DNA of 64,000 nucleotides. Source: Magnolia sinica. Its lineage: Eukaryota > Streptophyta > Magnoliopsida > Magnoliales > Magnoliaceae. The translations under genes and the position numbers were made by a program. The stretch covers positions 16,252,032 through 16,316,031 of the forward strand of contig NC_080582.1 in assembly GCF_029962835.1 (NCBI RefSeq), given 5' to 3'. This document shows positions 21,855 through 34,125 of the stretch, one piece after another (position 1 is the first letter of the stretch; each line of letters begins with the position of its first letter). The notes under the pieces were generated by a model. That model was not told the origin of the DNA. It saw only the letters and a program-made list of their open reading frames with translations, and made no database searches.

Positions 21855-22750
21855 AGGTATATATTCTTTTGTAAAACTTTTTTTTTTATACAATTACCAA
21901 CATGTATAAAAGAGATTCGATATTTTTAGAGATTCAGAGAAATTTTACCATATACTCTTATTAACAAATAAGAAATTATCCCAATAAATAAGAAAATATC
22001 CTAACCTGTTAAGATTATCCTAACACTGACAAACTTAAATTCTACCAATACTCAAACTTCAAGCAGACCTAAATCCAACCCATGCACTGGTGGATTGGGT
22101 CAGGTTTGAAACTCAGATCCACTTATCAAGGGGAACAGCTCACCTATAAGGGCTGCACCACACCACGTCATATTTTCAATTGTTGAATGTGTTGAGTGGG
22201 TGCCATGGAAAAATAAACTAAAAGAACATTTAATGCATCCAATGACTAAAAATGTCCTATACCACAAGGAGTGGTGTGGGCGCCTGTAGATAATCAATTC
22301 TGATAATTAAATGGTTCAGCTCTGGAACTGGCCTCAACCCCAGGTGACCCATCCCACTTGCACACCTTACAAGAATGCTTTATGAAAATTCACACAAGTC
22401 ATGATAGAAAAATCTTAATATGAGAAAAAGAGGAAATTTTCAATAGACGTACATACATGAAATTTAACTCCTTGATGACTTTCCAGTATCAACTCAAATA
22501 AAATTAACAAGGAATCAATAGCTGCAGTAAGCTTGAAAGCTTCATACAGCATGTGTTTATATATGTTACCTAGGTGTAGATATGAAGGCAAGTGCGACAA
22601 AGTGGATGCTTCCTTCCATGAAGGGAAAAGGAAAAGAGAATGATCGATGCTTCCTTCCATGAAAAGGAAAGTAATGTCCTATCAAAGAGAGGAATCTCTT
22701 TCACAATCAAAAATAATTTTGGTGCTCTTTACAGTAGAAGAGGCCATAGT
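21855..22750. repeat. Duplicated unit, copy D (partial)
   Basis: It aligns with 14870-15700 and 32820-33720: 'gaaattttaccatatactctt', 'ttgagtgggtgccatgg', 'catgatagaaaaatcttaatatgag', 'tacatacatgaaattt', and 'ctctttacagtagaagagg'. Cut at 22753 by the copia 3' LTR. No gene. Confidence 0.65.
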
Positions 22751-22753
22751 GTG

Positions 22754-23038
22754 TTGATACTTCGAATGAGGAGATAAAAAAGAGAATTGAGTAATGCCCT
22801 TAATCTCTATATTATTTATAGTAAAATACAACCCTTATCCAAGAAGGAAATAAACTAAGATAAGAAATTCTAATAAAGGAGATGAGAGATAAGGAGATAA
22901 GGATGAGCTATGTGGAGAGATAAGGAGACAAGGACGAGCTATGTGGAGAGATAAGGAGATAAGGACGAGCTATGTGGAGAGATAAGGATGAGCTACATCC
23001 CCGATGGATGATGCCTCCCCTTCACTGCTTCTCCTTCA
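22754..23038 (-). repeat. 3' LTR of minus-strand copia
   Basis: About 285 bp, bounded by tgttgatact on the plus strand at the left and gcttctccttca at the right. It contains about four tandem 28-bp repeats ('gagctatgtggagagataagga') at 22885-22995. Confidence 0.75.
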
Positions 23039-24474
23039 ATACTCCCCCTTAAGCTTGGCCCAAAAATGTTGGATAGTCTAAGCTTGGAAGAAATAGTCAT
23101 ATGTCGATCTCTTGGTAAAGCTTTAGTAAACACATTGGCAAGTTGGTCCGCAATACAAATATGTGGAGTAACAATCTCCTGAGCCTTGATTTTTTCCCAA
23201 ATAAAATGGCAATCGACTTCGATATGCTTTGTGCGCTCATGGGATGCAAGATTGTTAGAGATATGAATAACAGCCTGGTTATCACACATCATCTACATTG
23301 TGTTAGAATGAGAGAAACCAATCTCAGTTAAAAATTACTTCTGCCAAAGTAATTCACAGGTGGTCTGTGCAATAGCTCTGTACTTAGCTTCGACACTAGA
23401 GCGTACCACAACTGTTTGCTTTTTGCTCTTCCAAGTCACCAAATTACCACCAACGAAAGAACAAATTAAAGCCGGTTGTAGAGTTCCGATCATCTTTGGA
23501 ACCGGCCCAATCATCATTAAAAAAAAAAAAAAGCAGAAATATTTAGGTGACCGAACTTGGAATAAAGGAGACCCTTGCCAGGAGAGCCTTTGATATAATG
23601 AAGCACACGGTATGCAACATCCATATGGGTAACTCGAGGGAAATGCATGAACTGACTGAGGACATTCACAACATGAGAAATATCCGGCCTGGTAATAGTG
23701 AGGTAAATAAGTCTCCCAATGAGGTGTTGATAAGGTCCAGGATTAGAGAGGGCCTCACCATCCAATGAAGTGAGTTGATGATTGACCTCAAGAGGAGTGT
23801 AAAGTGGCTTACAACCAATCATTTCAGTCTCAGTGAGTAAGTCCAGTGCATATTTATGCTGAGATAAGGAGATTTCATGCTGAGAAGGAGCTATCTCAAT
23901 GCTCAAGAAATAATGTAAAGAGCCCAAGTCTCTGACCTCAAAAATGCAAGAAATGTGAGACTTGATGCTAGAAATTGCAAGAGAATTGTCACCCATGATA
24001 ATAATATCTTCGACATAAACAGAAACAATTGTAATCCCGTTTGTTGAGCATTTCCAGAAGATAGAATGATCTGAGCTGCATTGGTGAAAAAATGCATCTC
24101 TCATTGCATGAGTAAATTTGTCAAACCATGCACGTGGCGACTGCTTGAGGCCATATATAAACTTTAGAAGGCGGAACACTTTCTTTTCCTCTCCCTTTAG
24201 GCGAAAACCGGGTGGATGGCTCATATATACTTCCTCAAGAAGATCACCATGTAAAAATGCATTTTTTTACATCAAGTTGATGAAGTGGCCAGCCTAAATT
24301 TGTTGTAAGAGATAAAAGGACATGAATGAAATTCATTTTGGCAACTGGGGCAAATGTCTCGGTGTAATCGATGCCATAGGTCTGGGTAAAGCCTTTTGTA
24401 ACAAAGCGAGCTTTATACCAATCAACAGTACCATTGGGCTTATGCTTGAGAGTGTACACCCATTTACAACCCAC
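22993..24474 (-). pseudogene. Copia reverse transcriptase and RNase H, frameshifted
   Basis: The RT starts at 24474: GCKWVYTLKHKPNGTVDWYK, ARFVTKGFTQTYGIDYTETF, APVAKM, HQLDVKKCIF. It continues after a frame break at 24224: RLLKFIYGLKQSPRAWFDKF, VSVYVEDIIIMGD (the YVDD box with D to E), RDLGSLHYFLSIEIA, TRPDISHVVNVLSQFMHFP. At 23520 an A-run shifts the frame. RNase H follows in 23517-23335 (FVGGNLVTWKSKKQTVVVRS) and 23292-22993 ([44 protein letters not shown]). The set is the complete RT-RNase H of a Ty1/copia element, which copies genomic RNA to DNA in the virus-like particle. At least two frameshifts and an altered YVDD make it inactive. Confidence 0.88.
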
Positions 24475-24558
24475 CGCCTATTTTCCCCCAGGTAAATCAA
24501 CAAGTTCCCATGTTTGATTTTTCTCCAAGGCAGTCGTCTCATCCATCATGGCATGCTT

Positions 24559-26276
24559 CTAGTTCGGGTGTGCTAAGGCAACATTCACCCGGGTAGGGAG
24601 AGATATGGAATCCACATCGGCAATAAGTGACTTGTAGGAAGGAGAAATCAAATTATATGAAACAAAATGGTGGATAGGATGAAAAGTAGAAGGATAAGTA
24701 CCTTTCCATAGAGAAGTGGGAAGGTCCGATGCAGAAATGGATCCCAGAGCCGCAGATGATGGTGATGGAAGTAATGGTGCATCAACGCTATTTCGTTTTT
24801 GTTGGTGATGAGAAGCATGTGGTGGTGCTAGTAACAATGCTTGAGAACAAATGTAATCCTGTAGGTGAGTTGGTCTGGTATTGGGACGGGTAGAATGGCA
24901 AGGTGGTGGTGGTGGGGGTGGTAAGAAAAGAGGAGGAGATGAAAGCGATGAGGGATCCATCGGTAACAGGGTATAGGATGGGGGATCTAAAAGGGATATA
25001 TGAGTGACATGAGGGGATGAGGAAAGAATTGAGGACTTTAGAGAGAAGAAATTTAGAGACTAAGAAAAAGAAGCATTAAGGGTGACATAACGTCGGCCAG
25101 TATCAGGATTAACAAATTTGTAACCCTTTTGGGTAGGATAATACCCAACAAGCATGCATGGAATGGAACGATGAGACAACTTTGTGTGGGAAGGAGAAAA
25201 GTCATACACATAAGCGGTGCACCCAAACACCCTAAGAGGGATATCAGTGACATGATGCACTTTCCTAAATAACGAAATAGAAGTTTGAAAATTGAGGGTA
25301 AAGTGAGGTAGTCGATTGACTAGGTAACATGCAGTGAGAACGACATCTCCCCAATATCGTTTGGGAACATGCATCTCAGTAAGGAGACACTGAGTAATAT
25401 TTAGCAATTGTTGATTTTTCCTCTCAGCTACCCCATTCTGCTGAGGAGTGGAAGTGCAGGTAGTTAGTGTTTGACTCAATGCCATGTTGGCAAAGATAGG
25501 TAAGAAAATCAATAGAGATATTCTCCGCCATTGTCACAATGGAGCATCTTGACGGTGGCGCTAAATTGATTTATCAACCAAATATGGAAGGACTTAAAAT
25601 TTTCAAAAACTTCGCTTTCATTTTTGAGGAGATAGATCCATATCATTTTGGTGGTGGCATCCATAAAAGAGACAAAGTAACGAAACTCCAAGGAAGAGGT
25701 AACAGGAGAGGGTCCCCACATATCGAATTGAATGAAAGAAAACATAGGAACATAATGTTTATTTAAAAGCAAAGGAAAATAAACCTGTCTTTGTTTTGAC
25801 AAAGCACAAGTACTACATTGAAATTTTTTAATGTTATGCTGAGAAAATAAAGAGGGAAATAAACTACCTAAAACTGAAAAAGAAGGAAAGCCATAATGAC
25901 GATGTCATTGATAAATATCCTCATGATTGACAGAAATGAGATAAGTAGTAGCACAGGGTTGAACACCCTCATCAAATCGGTATAGGCCAGCACTTTCACG
26001 TCCACCACCAATCATCTTTTGTGTTCCGAGATCCTGAAACATACAATGAGAAGGAAGAAATATGATAGCATAGTTAAGTTATTTAGTAAGGGTGCCCACA
26101 GAAAGTAAACTAAAAGCAAGACCTGAGACAAGAAGGGTCTTGTTAAGAGTCATAGTAGAAGTTAGAGGAACGGTACTTGACCCAGTAATAGGGGTAAGGT
26201 TCCCATCTGCTAACTTAACAGAACCTAAAGTAAAACTGGGAGTAAATAAGGAGAAAATGTGAGACAAACCAGTCAT
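24559..26276 (-). pseudogene. Copia protease end, integrase and linker
   Basis: The protease C-terminal part lies in 26276-26079 (MTGLSHIFSLFTPSFTLGSV, LTSTMTLNKTLLVSGLAFSL). The integrase core spans 25802-25509 (FDMWGPSPVTSSLEFRYFVS, DATTKMIWIY, HCDNGGEYL, giving the first two catalytic acids) and continues in another frame at 25512-25060 (TPQQNGVAERKNQQLLNITQ, the third acid, then RVFGCTAYVYD and YKFVNPDTGRRYVTLNASFS). 24960-24559 is the proline-rich linker to RT. The integrase joins element DNA to the host chromosome. A frame change between the two integrase parts and stops in the gag-pre-integrase zone (25800-26079) show decay. Confidence 0.82.
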
Positions 26277-26338
26277 ATGGTCAGTGGCCTTGTGTCAATG
26301 ACTTAGGGCTGGGAAGAGGGAGTAATAGTGGATGTACC

Positions 26339-27046
26339 TTACACAGCAGAACTGAAAATAGCTGAAGATTTTGAAACAGATAGACCAGCCTTTTGAGCGA
26401 CAAGACTGTCATATTCTTCTTGAGAAATTTGAACCATACTAGGAGAGGAATCAGATGGAGCCTCCTCAGATTCAGTAGTAGAAAAATATGCACCACGGCC
26501 ATCAGACGAGCGACCTCGTCCACGAGAAAAACCTCCACGCATTGGAGGTTTGCCATAAAGGATTTGGCAGGTATCAACCATATGACTGGTGTATTTGCAA
26601 TGGGTGCAAAAAAGAGAATTGCGACCACGACCATGGACTCCAGAACCACGTCCTCGATCAACAGAAGTATGAACTTCAGTCTGTAAGGTAGACTGAGTGA
26701 TCGAGAGGGATGGAGTCATAACCTACTTCCTCTTCTCTTCTCTGGCCAGAATAGCATACGCCTGATTCAATGTCATGGACTCAATATTATGGATAATTTA
26801 TTGCCTGAGTGTGTCATATTCATCATTCAGACCGTCTAAAAACTTGAAAATCCATCGTCGCTTCCGCCGTTTCTTGATAAGAACCACATCGCAAGTACAA
26901 TAAGTATCCTCCTCATCATGGTAGGCGAGTTCCTCCCATAAACTGTGAAGTTTGGTATAATACTCCGTGAGGCTCTTCTCATTTTGTTAGAGAGATGCCA
27001 TCTCCTTTTCCAACCGAAAGATGCAGGCCTTGTTGTGTGCATCGTT
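26339..27046 (-). pseudogene. Copia gag remnant with zinc knuckle
   Basis: 27042-26836 and the frame after it encode the middle of a copia capsid domain (KSLTEYY.KLHSLWEELAY, KFLDGLNDEYD). 26719-26339 carry an RG-rich stretch and a CTHCKYTSHMVDTC zinc knuckle (CX2CX4HX4C), which binds the element's RNA. The N-terminal half of the capsid, the start codon and the leader are absent; the truncation at about 27046 coincides with the start of unit B. Stops separate the capsid and nucleocapsid parts. Confidence 0.8.
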
Positions 27047-27096
27047 GTAGAGTAAAACTAAGAAAATTATAAAATTTAGAAATTAAACTAAGAAAT

Positions 27097-27133
<37 letters not shown>

Positions 27134-28086
27134 GAAAATTTTAGATATGTTATGTGTGAATATAGCAACATATTTCACGATACAATTATGGAAAATTAAA
27201 ATGTTGCACGAAGTGATATTTATTACAATGGTCATGTAAAACTTGCTGTTACGAAACCTGAATGCATAGGATTTTTTTTTTCCCTAGTAAATATAAAAGG
27301 ACTTCTGAAATGGTTAGCTCACAAGTCGAAAGTGCAAAAGTTCACAGCAATTTAAGGTGTGGTGCAATTACAAGAAGAGAAGGTCCAAGACTCACTGAAA
27401 AGGAAGCAATTCCATCTCTTAGCATGTTCAGTGCAACCTCAGACATGGTTTTGGATCCAGTTTCAACTCCTAGCCTAAGCCACAAGACATCTAAAGGATA
27501 TGTGATGAGTGGATTTCATCCCAGCTCAAGCCCCTGCTTCCAAGTCACCCAACAAAAGAGAGTTCCCATCATTTGCTCTGAAAATTTTCTATATCCCAAG
27601 ATGGAAAAGATAGATCACACGTTCGGACATCACAAACTGAATACTTGTAAGATTCATAAGCAAACAGTTGCTTATGAAATTCTGTGTATCACCTATGGTA
27701 GATTGCCTTTCCAGTAGCCTTTATTGCCCTCTTTCCCAATCAACATAATGGCCTTGCAAAAATCACAGGCGGAGGCACAAACAAAATTGTAGTCTGATCA
27801 AGACAGTGACAAAGAGGTTGAAGGATGAAGATATGTCCCGTAAAACCAGGAGCAGCTGCAGCGTCTGAAGCAAACAGGCATAGCAACAACAACTACCCTC
27901 ACAGCATAACGGGAGTAGAGGAAGATGATCAAACAGAGCAGTTTAGAGGATCAGACACAGAAGCATCCAGAATTACTAACAGGCTCACCACCATAACACA
28001 ACTCTGAGAATACCCACTACAGCCTTACTCTGATTTGGCAACACTGAACACATCCTAAATCCAATTCTCCATTAAGACTTCATCAT

Positions 28087-28464
28087 CTAGCTCCTGGATT
28101 TTAAAAACAAAAATGTCTCAGCTATAAACACGAATCCAGATTCATCCAAATCCAAATCCAGAATGGCCTCTGTTACCACTAGGGAATCTGATTCAATGTT
28201 TACATTTGATAGATTAAAATGTTTACATATCTTAATACTGTCCAAAATGGCCCTTAACTCTGCTTCTGTGTTAGATGAGATACCATAAGAGTAGTGAAAA
28301 GCAAAGATCAGGCATCCTAAGTGGTCTCTGCAGACTCCTCCACTTCCACTGTCACCCGGGTTCCTACAAGAAGAACCATCAACATTTAATTTAACCCAGC
28401 CTGGGGATGGTCTTTTCCATTTAACAACAGCCACTTTGTTTTGGTAAAAAACAACTGCTTTCAC
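28087..28464 (-). pseudogene. LINE RNase H-like fragment (RVT_3 type), copy B
   Basis: The frame runs from 28464: KWKRPSPGWVKLNVDGSSCR, GGVCRDHLGCLIFAFHYSYG, SSNTEAELRAILDSIKICK, NVNIESDSLVVTEAIL. This is the N-terminal two-thirds of the RNase H domain of an L1-type LINE, including the first D of VDGS, the E of AELRA and the D of SDS. The C-terminal part (from PWKIWYIV in copy A) is replaced by a different sequence (DLDLDESGFVFIAETF), so A and B are broken at opposite ends of the same ancestral fragment. It shares the same place in the duplicated unit and is not a host gene. Confidence 0.78.
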
Positions 28465-29003
28465 CCAAGCACGACCAGCCTGATATTTTCCAAAAAGGAG
28501 TTTGACATGTCCCCTGGCATCCAGCCCACTGATTAACTAAGTACAACACAATGTTAAAAGTATACCATTGGTTGTCATTTTCCAAGCCATCCATTTCTTT
28601 AGACTCCATTGCCACCTGATAAATGGACCAGCTTGATTCTTGGGGATGAAAGGGCGTTCGTCCATGGGGGCCACCTTATGAATGTCCAAGGTTGTACATA
28701 AATGTGTGATGGAGACACATCTAACTGATGAACTATGAACTTCATTTGAAATTTTGTCTAATTGGCTGATTAAATTGGGAGATCTCTACATCAAACGATT
28801 ACCAAAAATAGAAAAAAAAAATACGATGGGCCTATTTGGATGACTCATTGTGGTCCAGGCAAGAAGTTAGAAAACAAAATGATCTGTTATAACATAATTC
28901 ATTATACTCAGAATAGTAGATCATTGGTTTGTAACATCACAACGTATTTGTAGTAGAATTTTCCAGAACACTAGAGATCTCCAAGCTCAGTATAAGAGTC
29001 CTT

Positions 29004-29297
29004 TGGTGGGGTGAGTATTTGGCTAGTGAGCCTACCAAAGCTCTATTCCATAGCTCACTGGTTAGGATTGAAAATTCGGCATGTGCTGGGACCCAATTTC
29101 CAGACCTACCTCAACTCGGCAACCCAAACATTTATCCAACAGGGCCTGCTTATCTGGATCGGATAAACATGATTAAGAGTGTTGATAAACAATTAAAGAT
29201 CTCCACCATGGAACAATTGGGTTGGACCAGTTGGGATTGGGATGATCCTGGCCCAAGTTTCATCCTAATCCATGAGTTGGGTAGAGACCATCTATAA
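29004..29297 (+). CDS. Conserved short frame of unknown function (copy B)
   Basis: Homologue of the frame at 6096-6320. It reads WWGEYLASEPTKALFHSSLV, ENSACAGTQFPDLPQL, NPNIYPTGPAYLDRINMIKS, KISTMEQLGWTSWDWDDPGP and FILIHELGRDHL to a stop. The ATG at 29019 lies inside the conserved stretch, so a true start was not identified. It is the longest open version of the three. I do not recognise the family and no signal peptide or membrane segment is seen. It may be an exon of a decayed gene or non-coding DNA kept open by chance. Confidence 0.3.
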   Translation, partial: WWGEYLASEPTKALFHSSLVRIENSACAGTQFPDLPQLGNPNIYPTGPAYLDRINMIKSVDKQLKISTMEQLGWTSWDWDDPGPSFILIHELGRDHL

Positions 29298-29779
29298 TTT
29301 CATTGATATGATTGAAAATTACATATAGGGGACCACAAATGAAACCAGGAAAACCCAACAAATTCATACAAAATAGCAAGAACCATAACAAAAATCATCC
29401 AAGATGAAAGACAGGTGAACCCAGTCTAACAGGAAAATGAAAGATAAAATCAAAAAATAGAATCCTGCTTACTGTTGCAAACATGATTTGCCAAACAAAT
29501 ATAGTACTACGAAGTTTTCAACAAATATTTACTTCATGGTGCCCACTGTGAATTTTATTTTCTGAAATACATGCAAAAGAGCAACACATCCAATTTCTTA
29601 GTGAAATTCATAATTCGAAGCCAATAAGACTAAATCATTTAAGTCTAGTGGAACACCCAATTCTTTCTACCACATTGGAATAGAAATAAAAGAGAAATAC
29701 AATAGTTCAAGAGAACAATAACTTAGTAAGCAGAGGTAGGTTAAGCAGAGAAGAATCACTTAGTTGATGGGACACCATT

Positions 29780-30441
29780 CTTTGAAAGGGATGTTACATG
29801 ACTAGATGCTGCCCTCTCATTTCATAACAAACTTCATGGGATTGAGTCGTGATCATGACTTTGATGGCACTGGTGGTGGCAGGGGCTGTGACTGGAATTC
29901 CCATCTCTTGCAAGTCAAAGCTTTCCCAAACATCTTCCAAGATGAGGATGAACCTTTGGCCGTTTAAGTTATCCTTGATGCGCTTGGGAGCTGTGGAGAA
30001 TTGTATGGACTCTGGGATCTCCAATGCCTACTGAATTCCCATCTGCACCTCCAACCGATTCCTTCTCCCCTTTGCATCAAACATCTTTAAAACCTCTAAT
30101 TGCCATTCAGGCTCAATGAAATGCCAAGTACCTACATCAACCAGTTTTCTTCTTGTCAGCTTGTCCTGCAAATGGACCAATTCCGCTTGGAATCTCGCCT
30201 GCATCTTCTTTGTAAGACTCTCGATACCTGGTGCTCTTGCTCGTATGATTACTTCAAACAGATGGCTAGATTCTCTGAATTCCTCCATTTCCACTCCTTG
30301 CTGTCCCCATAATGAGAGCACTGAAATCTTGTCATCTCTCACGCAATTCCATATCTGATGCCTCATGCGTTGAGACAGAGCACTCAAAATCTGTTCTCCT
30401 CCTTTGAGCCATTGATCATCATCATCCCTAGAAGCTGCCAT
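29780..30441 (-). pseudogene. NB-ARC fragment, copy B (nonsense codon, P-loop lost)
   Basis: Homologue of 6870-7586. The frame 30441-30028 begins MAASRDDDDQWLKGGEQIL and reaches LSLWGQQGV, where GKSRIMRQVVM of copy A is deleted, removing the lysine and serine of the Walker A motif. A TAG at 30025-30027 follows MGIQ where copies A and C have a sense codon. The frame resumes to give RFILILEDVWESFDLQEMG (kinase-2) and VMITTQSHEVCYEM (RNBS-B). Without the P-loop the product could not bind nucleotide, and the nonsense codon cuts it before kinase-2. It is a pseudogene of the same truncated N-only type; no CC, LRR or later NB-ARC motifs flank it. Confidence 0.85.
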
Positions 30442-31529
30442 TTCCTAACGCTGGATTTCTCCTGCAAAATTCGAATTCCTTTCTCTTAGACGATGTTTGT
30501 GCAACGCACTCAGATCAATTTTAGGCCGAACCATCACTTGATTAGGCAACCCATGCATGTTGAATGTAGACCATCGATTTGCCTACTTCTTTGTCATGTG
30601 TGGCCCACTTGATCAATGGATACATTACGAAATTCGAGTGGGAAATGGGGATTTTATAAATTTTGGGCTGGGCCAGGATGGGCGTGGCCTCAACCAAAAT
30701 TTTGGGCTAAAGCTTTCGCCTGCTGTTCTAAGCCCATGACGTGCTCAAGCCTTCAACCTTACGATGGGGCCACGTTTTGAGAAAACGTGGGGCCACGTTA
30801 TGAGAAAAACAGTTAGTCCGGTCAACAATTCAGGTGAGCTACACCATAGCCCATAGGTAGCAAACCCCCTCTGTTCATCACTTTTACTAGACAACACTTG
30901 GACTACGTATAAAAGCAAGGAAGATCCAAAACTCATGTGAGCCACAGCTCACACAAAACAGCAGAGTTTATGGTCCCAACTTACCCTTATTTACCCTTGT
31001 AAGGTGGAAGGTAACTGGGATGAGGAAAACAGGACTGTATGGTCCCAACTTATTGTGTTTCTTAAATCTAAATTGATCACCACTAGTGTAACTAAATTTT
31101 AAGAATTCGTCTTAAAAACTAACCTCATCCATTATTCAAGTGGGACGACCGTCACCGTATGATTAGAAAAAGTGTACAGGGAAATGCCCACCCTTCAAAC
31201 TACATCCCTCAGTGTAGCTCACCTAAATCACCAATTTTCTAAAATTTTGGACTTTATGACATGTTATGATCCGAGAGGATTTCACATAATCACATGGGTG
31301 GTGCTATGTAGAAATTCAAGTGGATGTCTCTCCCAATTCTTTTCTTTGTTGTGGCCCATCTAAATTACAAGTTAGCCTGATTTAGACTAATGTGTGATAA
31401 AATATCTAATGGTCAGAATGGATTTCACATACACATACGGTGGCCTTGTAAATAATGGCTGGGCGTCCCACTCCAGTTATTTGATGAGATTTTCCAAAGC
31501 CGACTCTGCCACCATGTGAGCTAAGCCAT

Positions 31530-31910
31530 GATGCATGTGTTTTATCTATACCATTCATCAGTTTTGCTAACTCAATTTAAGGCATGACCTAAAAATGATG
31601 AAGATTCAAAATTCAAATGAAGGATGCCATAGAAAACAGTTGGAGTTGAATGCCCACTGTTGAAACCTTCCCAAGGCCACAGAAAATAGTGGGAGTACTT
31701 AAACACCCACAGTTGAAGTTTTATTAATTTGCCATCCAACACCTGTTCATAAGATCACATACACCTGGATGAAGGTAAAAACACAAATGTGAGCTCGATT
31801 CAACACCCTAGAGCTTTAGATCTGCCCTAAAATGAGTTAGAAAAATGAATAGACAACATGAATAAAATGCATAGAGCATAGTGGGCCCATAGAGCTTGGG
31901 CCACGTGGTG
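31530..31910. mobile_element. GTGGGCCC-family MITE inside copy B
   Basis: 'gatgcatgtgttttatcta' on the left and 'gaataaaatgcatagagcata' on the right are inverted. Orthologous to the element at 13605-13990 in copy A. Confidence 0.5.
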
Positions 31911-32583
31911 CCGTACCGATATCCCTACAGTCGGTGCTGCAAGCAATCGGTTGCTCTATGTTAAAAAATAAAAAAATTATGGGACACCTACCCAAGCAGA
32001 ACTACATTGTGTACCCGAAATCCATTCCGACCATTAGATGTATAATTCCACATTGGACATGAATCTTAAAAATCAAGCTGACTTGTCATTCAGATGGGAT
32101 ACAGGAAAGGAAACGGTTGGGAGATAGATGTCATTCATTGAGTTCTTACAAGGAACACCATAATTATCATGGGACATCCACCCGAACTATTAGTTGCCAA
32201 AAAGTCATTTAGGCCCAGATACAGAAAATCATAACAATCTATTACTCAGATGGACCACACCAAAAGAAAGAGTTTAGAGGATACACGTCACCCTATACAC
32301 TCTTTTCAATAGAGTGGGTCTGCTTAAATCACAGATTGAACTGAGCTTTGAGTACTGCCCTTAAAAATGGGTTACACACTAGATGGTTGGAGTGGATTTT
32401 GGCAACGGGTCCCACCCCATGCAGCCTACAAGTTTTGGCTGGCAAGATTCGGTTGTAACCGGTGTCACCGGGGGAGGATGAATGAGTATGGGTAGAAACG
32501 TTTTTTAATCTTCACTTTATAGTAGGAAACATTATTTGATAAATATAAATTTTAAAGGTATTTTACAGGATTTTTTATTTTTT

Positions 32584-32612
32584 ATATTATTATTATTATT
32601 ATTATTATTATT
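32584..32612. repeat. (TTA)n microsatellite
   Basis: About nine ATT triplets, not present at the matching point of copy A (about 14660). Confidence 0.75.
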
Positions 32613-33481
32613 TTTTGAGGAATTTTGAGATAAAAGTCACTTTCTTTTATAATAACACCTTATTAATAATATCTATATTTTGGTACTTATTTAATTCTTC
32701 TTTAAGTAACTGCAATAATTGATGGGCAGTTTCATCATTTTAGTAAAAAACATACTTTAAAGTGAGAAAAGTAATTTAAGGTAACAGTTAATATTTGGTA
32801 AAATTATCTTTATTTTACTAACAATTTATGAAATATATAGAAGAGATATGAGATTTGTAGGAATTTAGAGAGATCTCATCCCATACCCTTCTTAACATAT
32901 AAGAAAACATTCCATTTTAATAGAATTATCCTAATACTTTAACAAACCTAAATTCTACTTATATTCAAACTTTTCTTTCACACTTAAACTTATTGGACTT
33001 CGAACAGACCCAGATCCAACCCATACACTGGTGGATTGGATCCAGGGTTGAAACTCAGACATACTAATCAAAGGGGACTGATCACCTATAGGGGGCTGCA
33101 CCATACTTCGTTGTACAAGGTGTTTTCAACCATTGGATGCACTGAATGTGTGTGAAGGAAAAAGAATATTTAATGCATCCACTGACTTAAAATGTCCTAT
33201 ACATGAGGAGCAATGCAGGTGCCTACAGGTAATTAGTTTTGACAATTAAATGGGTCAGCTCACGATCTTGCCTCAACTCAGTACTACTCATCCTACTTGA
33301 ACACCTTCCAAAGAATGCTAGGCCTGAAATTCACATGCCTTGATAGAAAATATCTTGATATGAGAAAAGAGGAAAATTTCAATAGATATACATACCTGAA
33401 ATTTGGCTCCTCAGCGATTCTCCAGTAGCAACTCAAATAAACTATCAAGGCATCAAGTGGTGCGGTAAGCCCGAAAGGTTT

Positions 33482-33612
33482 ATACTGCTTGTGTTTATAT
33501 ATGTGTCCCAGAGGTAGATGTGAAGTCAAGTGTGATGAACAACTTTCATACTGCTTGTGTTTATATATGTGTCCCAGAGGTAGATGTGAAGTCGAGTGTG
33601 ATGAACAAGTGG
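33482..33612. repeat. 66-bp tandem duplication unique to copy B
   Basis: Two near-identical 66-bp units start at 33482 and 33548 ('atactgcttgtgtttatata'). Copies A, C and D have one unit, so the doubling followed the segmental duplication. The frame through it (33489-33737) repeats CLYMCPRGRCEV as a by-product. Confidence 0.85.
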
Positions 33613-34120
33613 GTGCTTGCGCGCATGAAAGGGAAATGAAAAGAGAAAGGGAAATGCTTGCTTCTATGAGAGGGAAAGGGATGTCCTATAAAAGAGAGGA
33701 GTCTCTTTCATGGTTAAAAGCAATTTGGGCACTCTGAGTTCCCTGTTTGGAAATAGTTGTGTGGGGTTCATAGCTGATGTATCCAAGCTATTGATCTGTT
33801 GGCCCCCATCATGGATGGACGATTCCCCCAATATTTCCCAAATTGAAAGATTGTAGCCATTAAATCTTTGGCCTTTCCTCCCATGAATGTGGTTTGTTCA
33901 TTCATTTCTTTTAACCTTATATTAACATGCTAAGAACAGGGAAGGCTAGAATTGACCAATTGAGAGGATATATCAGGAATGGTATATCCATGATCGGAGA
34001 TGACAGATTAATAGCTTGGATAGACTAACCATGGGCTCTACATCTACCAACTAAGTTGAGAAACCAATAGGAACTCAAGCAGTTTTCATTCACATCGAAT
34101 GTAAACAACAATCCTATGAG

Positions 34121-34125
34121 ATTAG
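34121..34125. other. Target-site duplication, left (attag)
   Basis: Identical to 39540-39544. Copies A and C show the uninterrupted site here ('gagattacgtgatg', 'atgattaggtgttg'). Confidence 0.9.

Larger units (their letters stand above)
22754..27046 (-). mobile_element. Minus-strand Ty1/copia retrotransposon, 5'-truncated
   Basis: The 3' LTR lies at 22754-23038 and reads TG...CA on the element strand. Just inside it, 'ctcccccttaag' (23042-23053) is the polypurine tract. Internal parts run leftward from gag (27046) through protease, integrase, RT and RNase H to the tract. The 5' LTR, primer-binding site and first part of gag are missing. The sequence passes at about 27046 directly into duplicated unit B, so a deletion joined copia to the next unit. 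The LTR contains four 'gataaggacgagctatgtggaga' direct repeats. Confidence 0.85.
27047..34125. repeat. Duplicated unit, copy B (longest copy)
   Basis: Copy B runs almost continuously from the equivalent of 4470 through to the equivalent of 16100 in copy A, without A's 7700-13130 insertion, so it best shows the ancestral arrangement. Order: AT-rich start with a (TA)n run (27101-27131), exon-like section (27320-28010), LINE RNase H, conserved plus-strand frame, NB-ARC fragment, GTGGGCCC-type sequence, AT-rich part, and right edge. It continues at 39540 after the copia insertion. No intact host gene. Confidence 0.75.

Noticed and set aside
22885-22995. CRISPR-like array (regular 28-bp repeats)
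   Set aside because: The repeats are directly adjacent without spacers and lie inside a copia LTR of a plant genome.
26393-26691. Plus-strand proteins in the copia gag region
   Set aside because: They are antisense shadows of the minus-strand gag zinc-knuckle frame.
33489-33737. Small protein with repeated CLYMCPRGRCEV
   Set aside because: The repeat comes from a 66-bp DNA duplication absent from copies A, C and D; no conservation of the frame.
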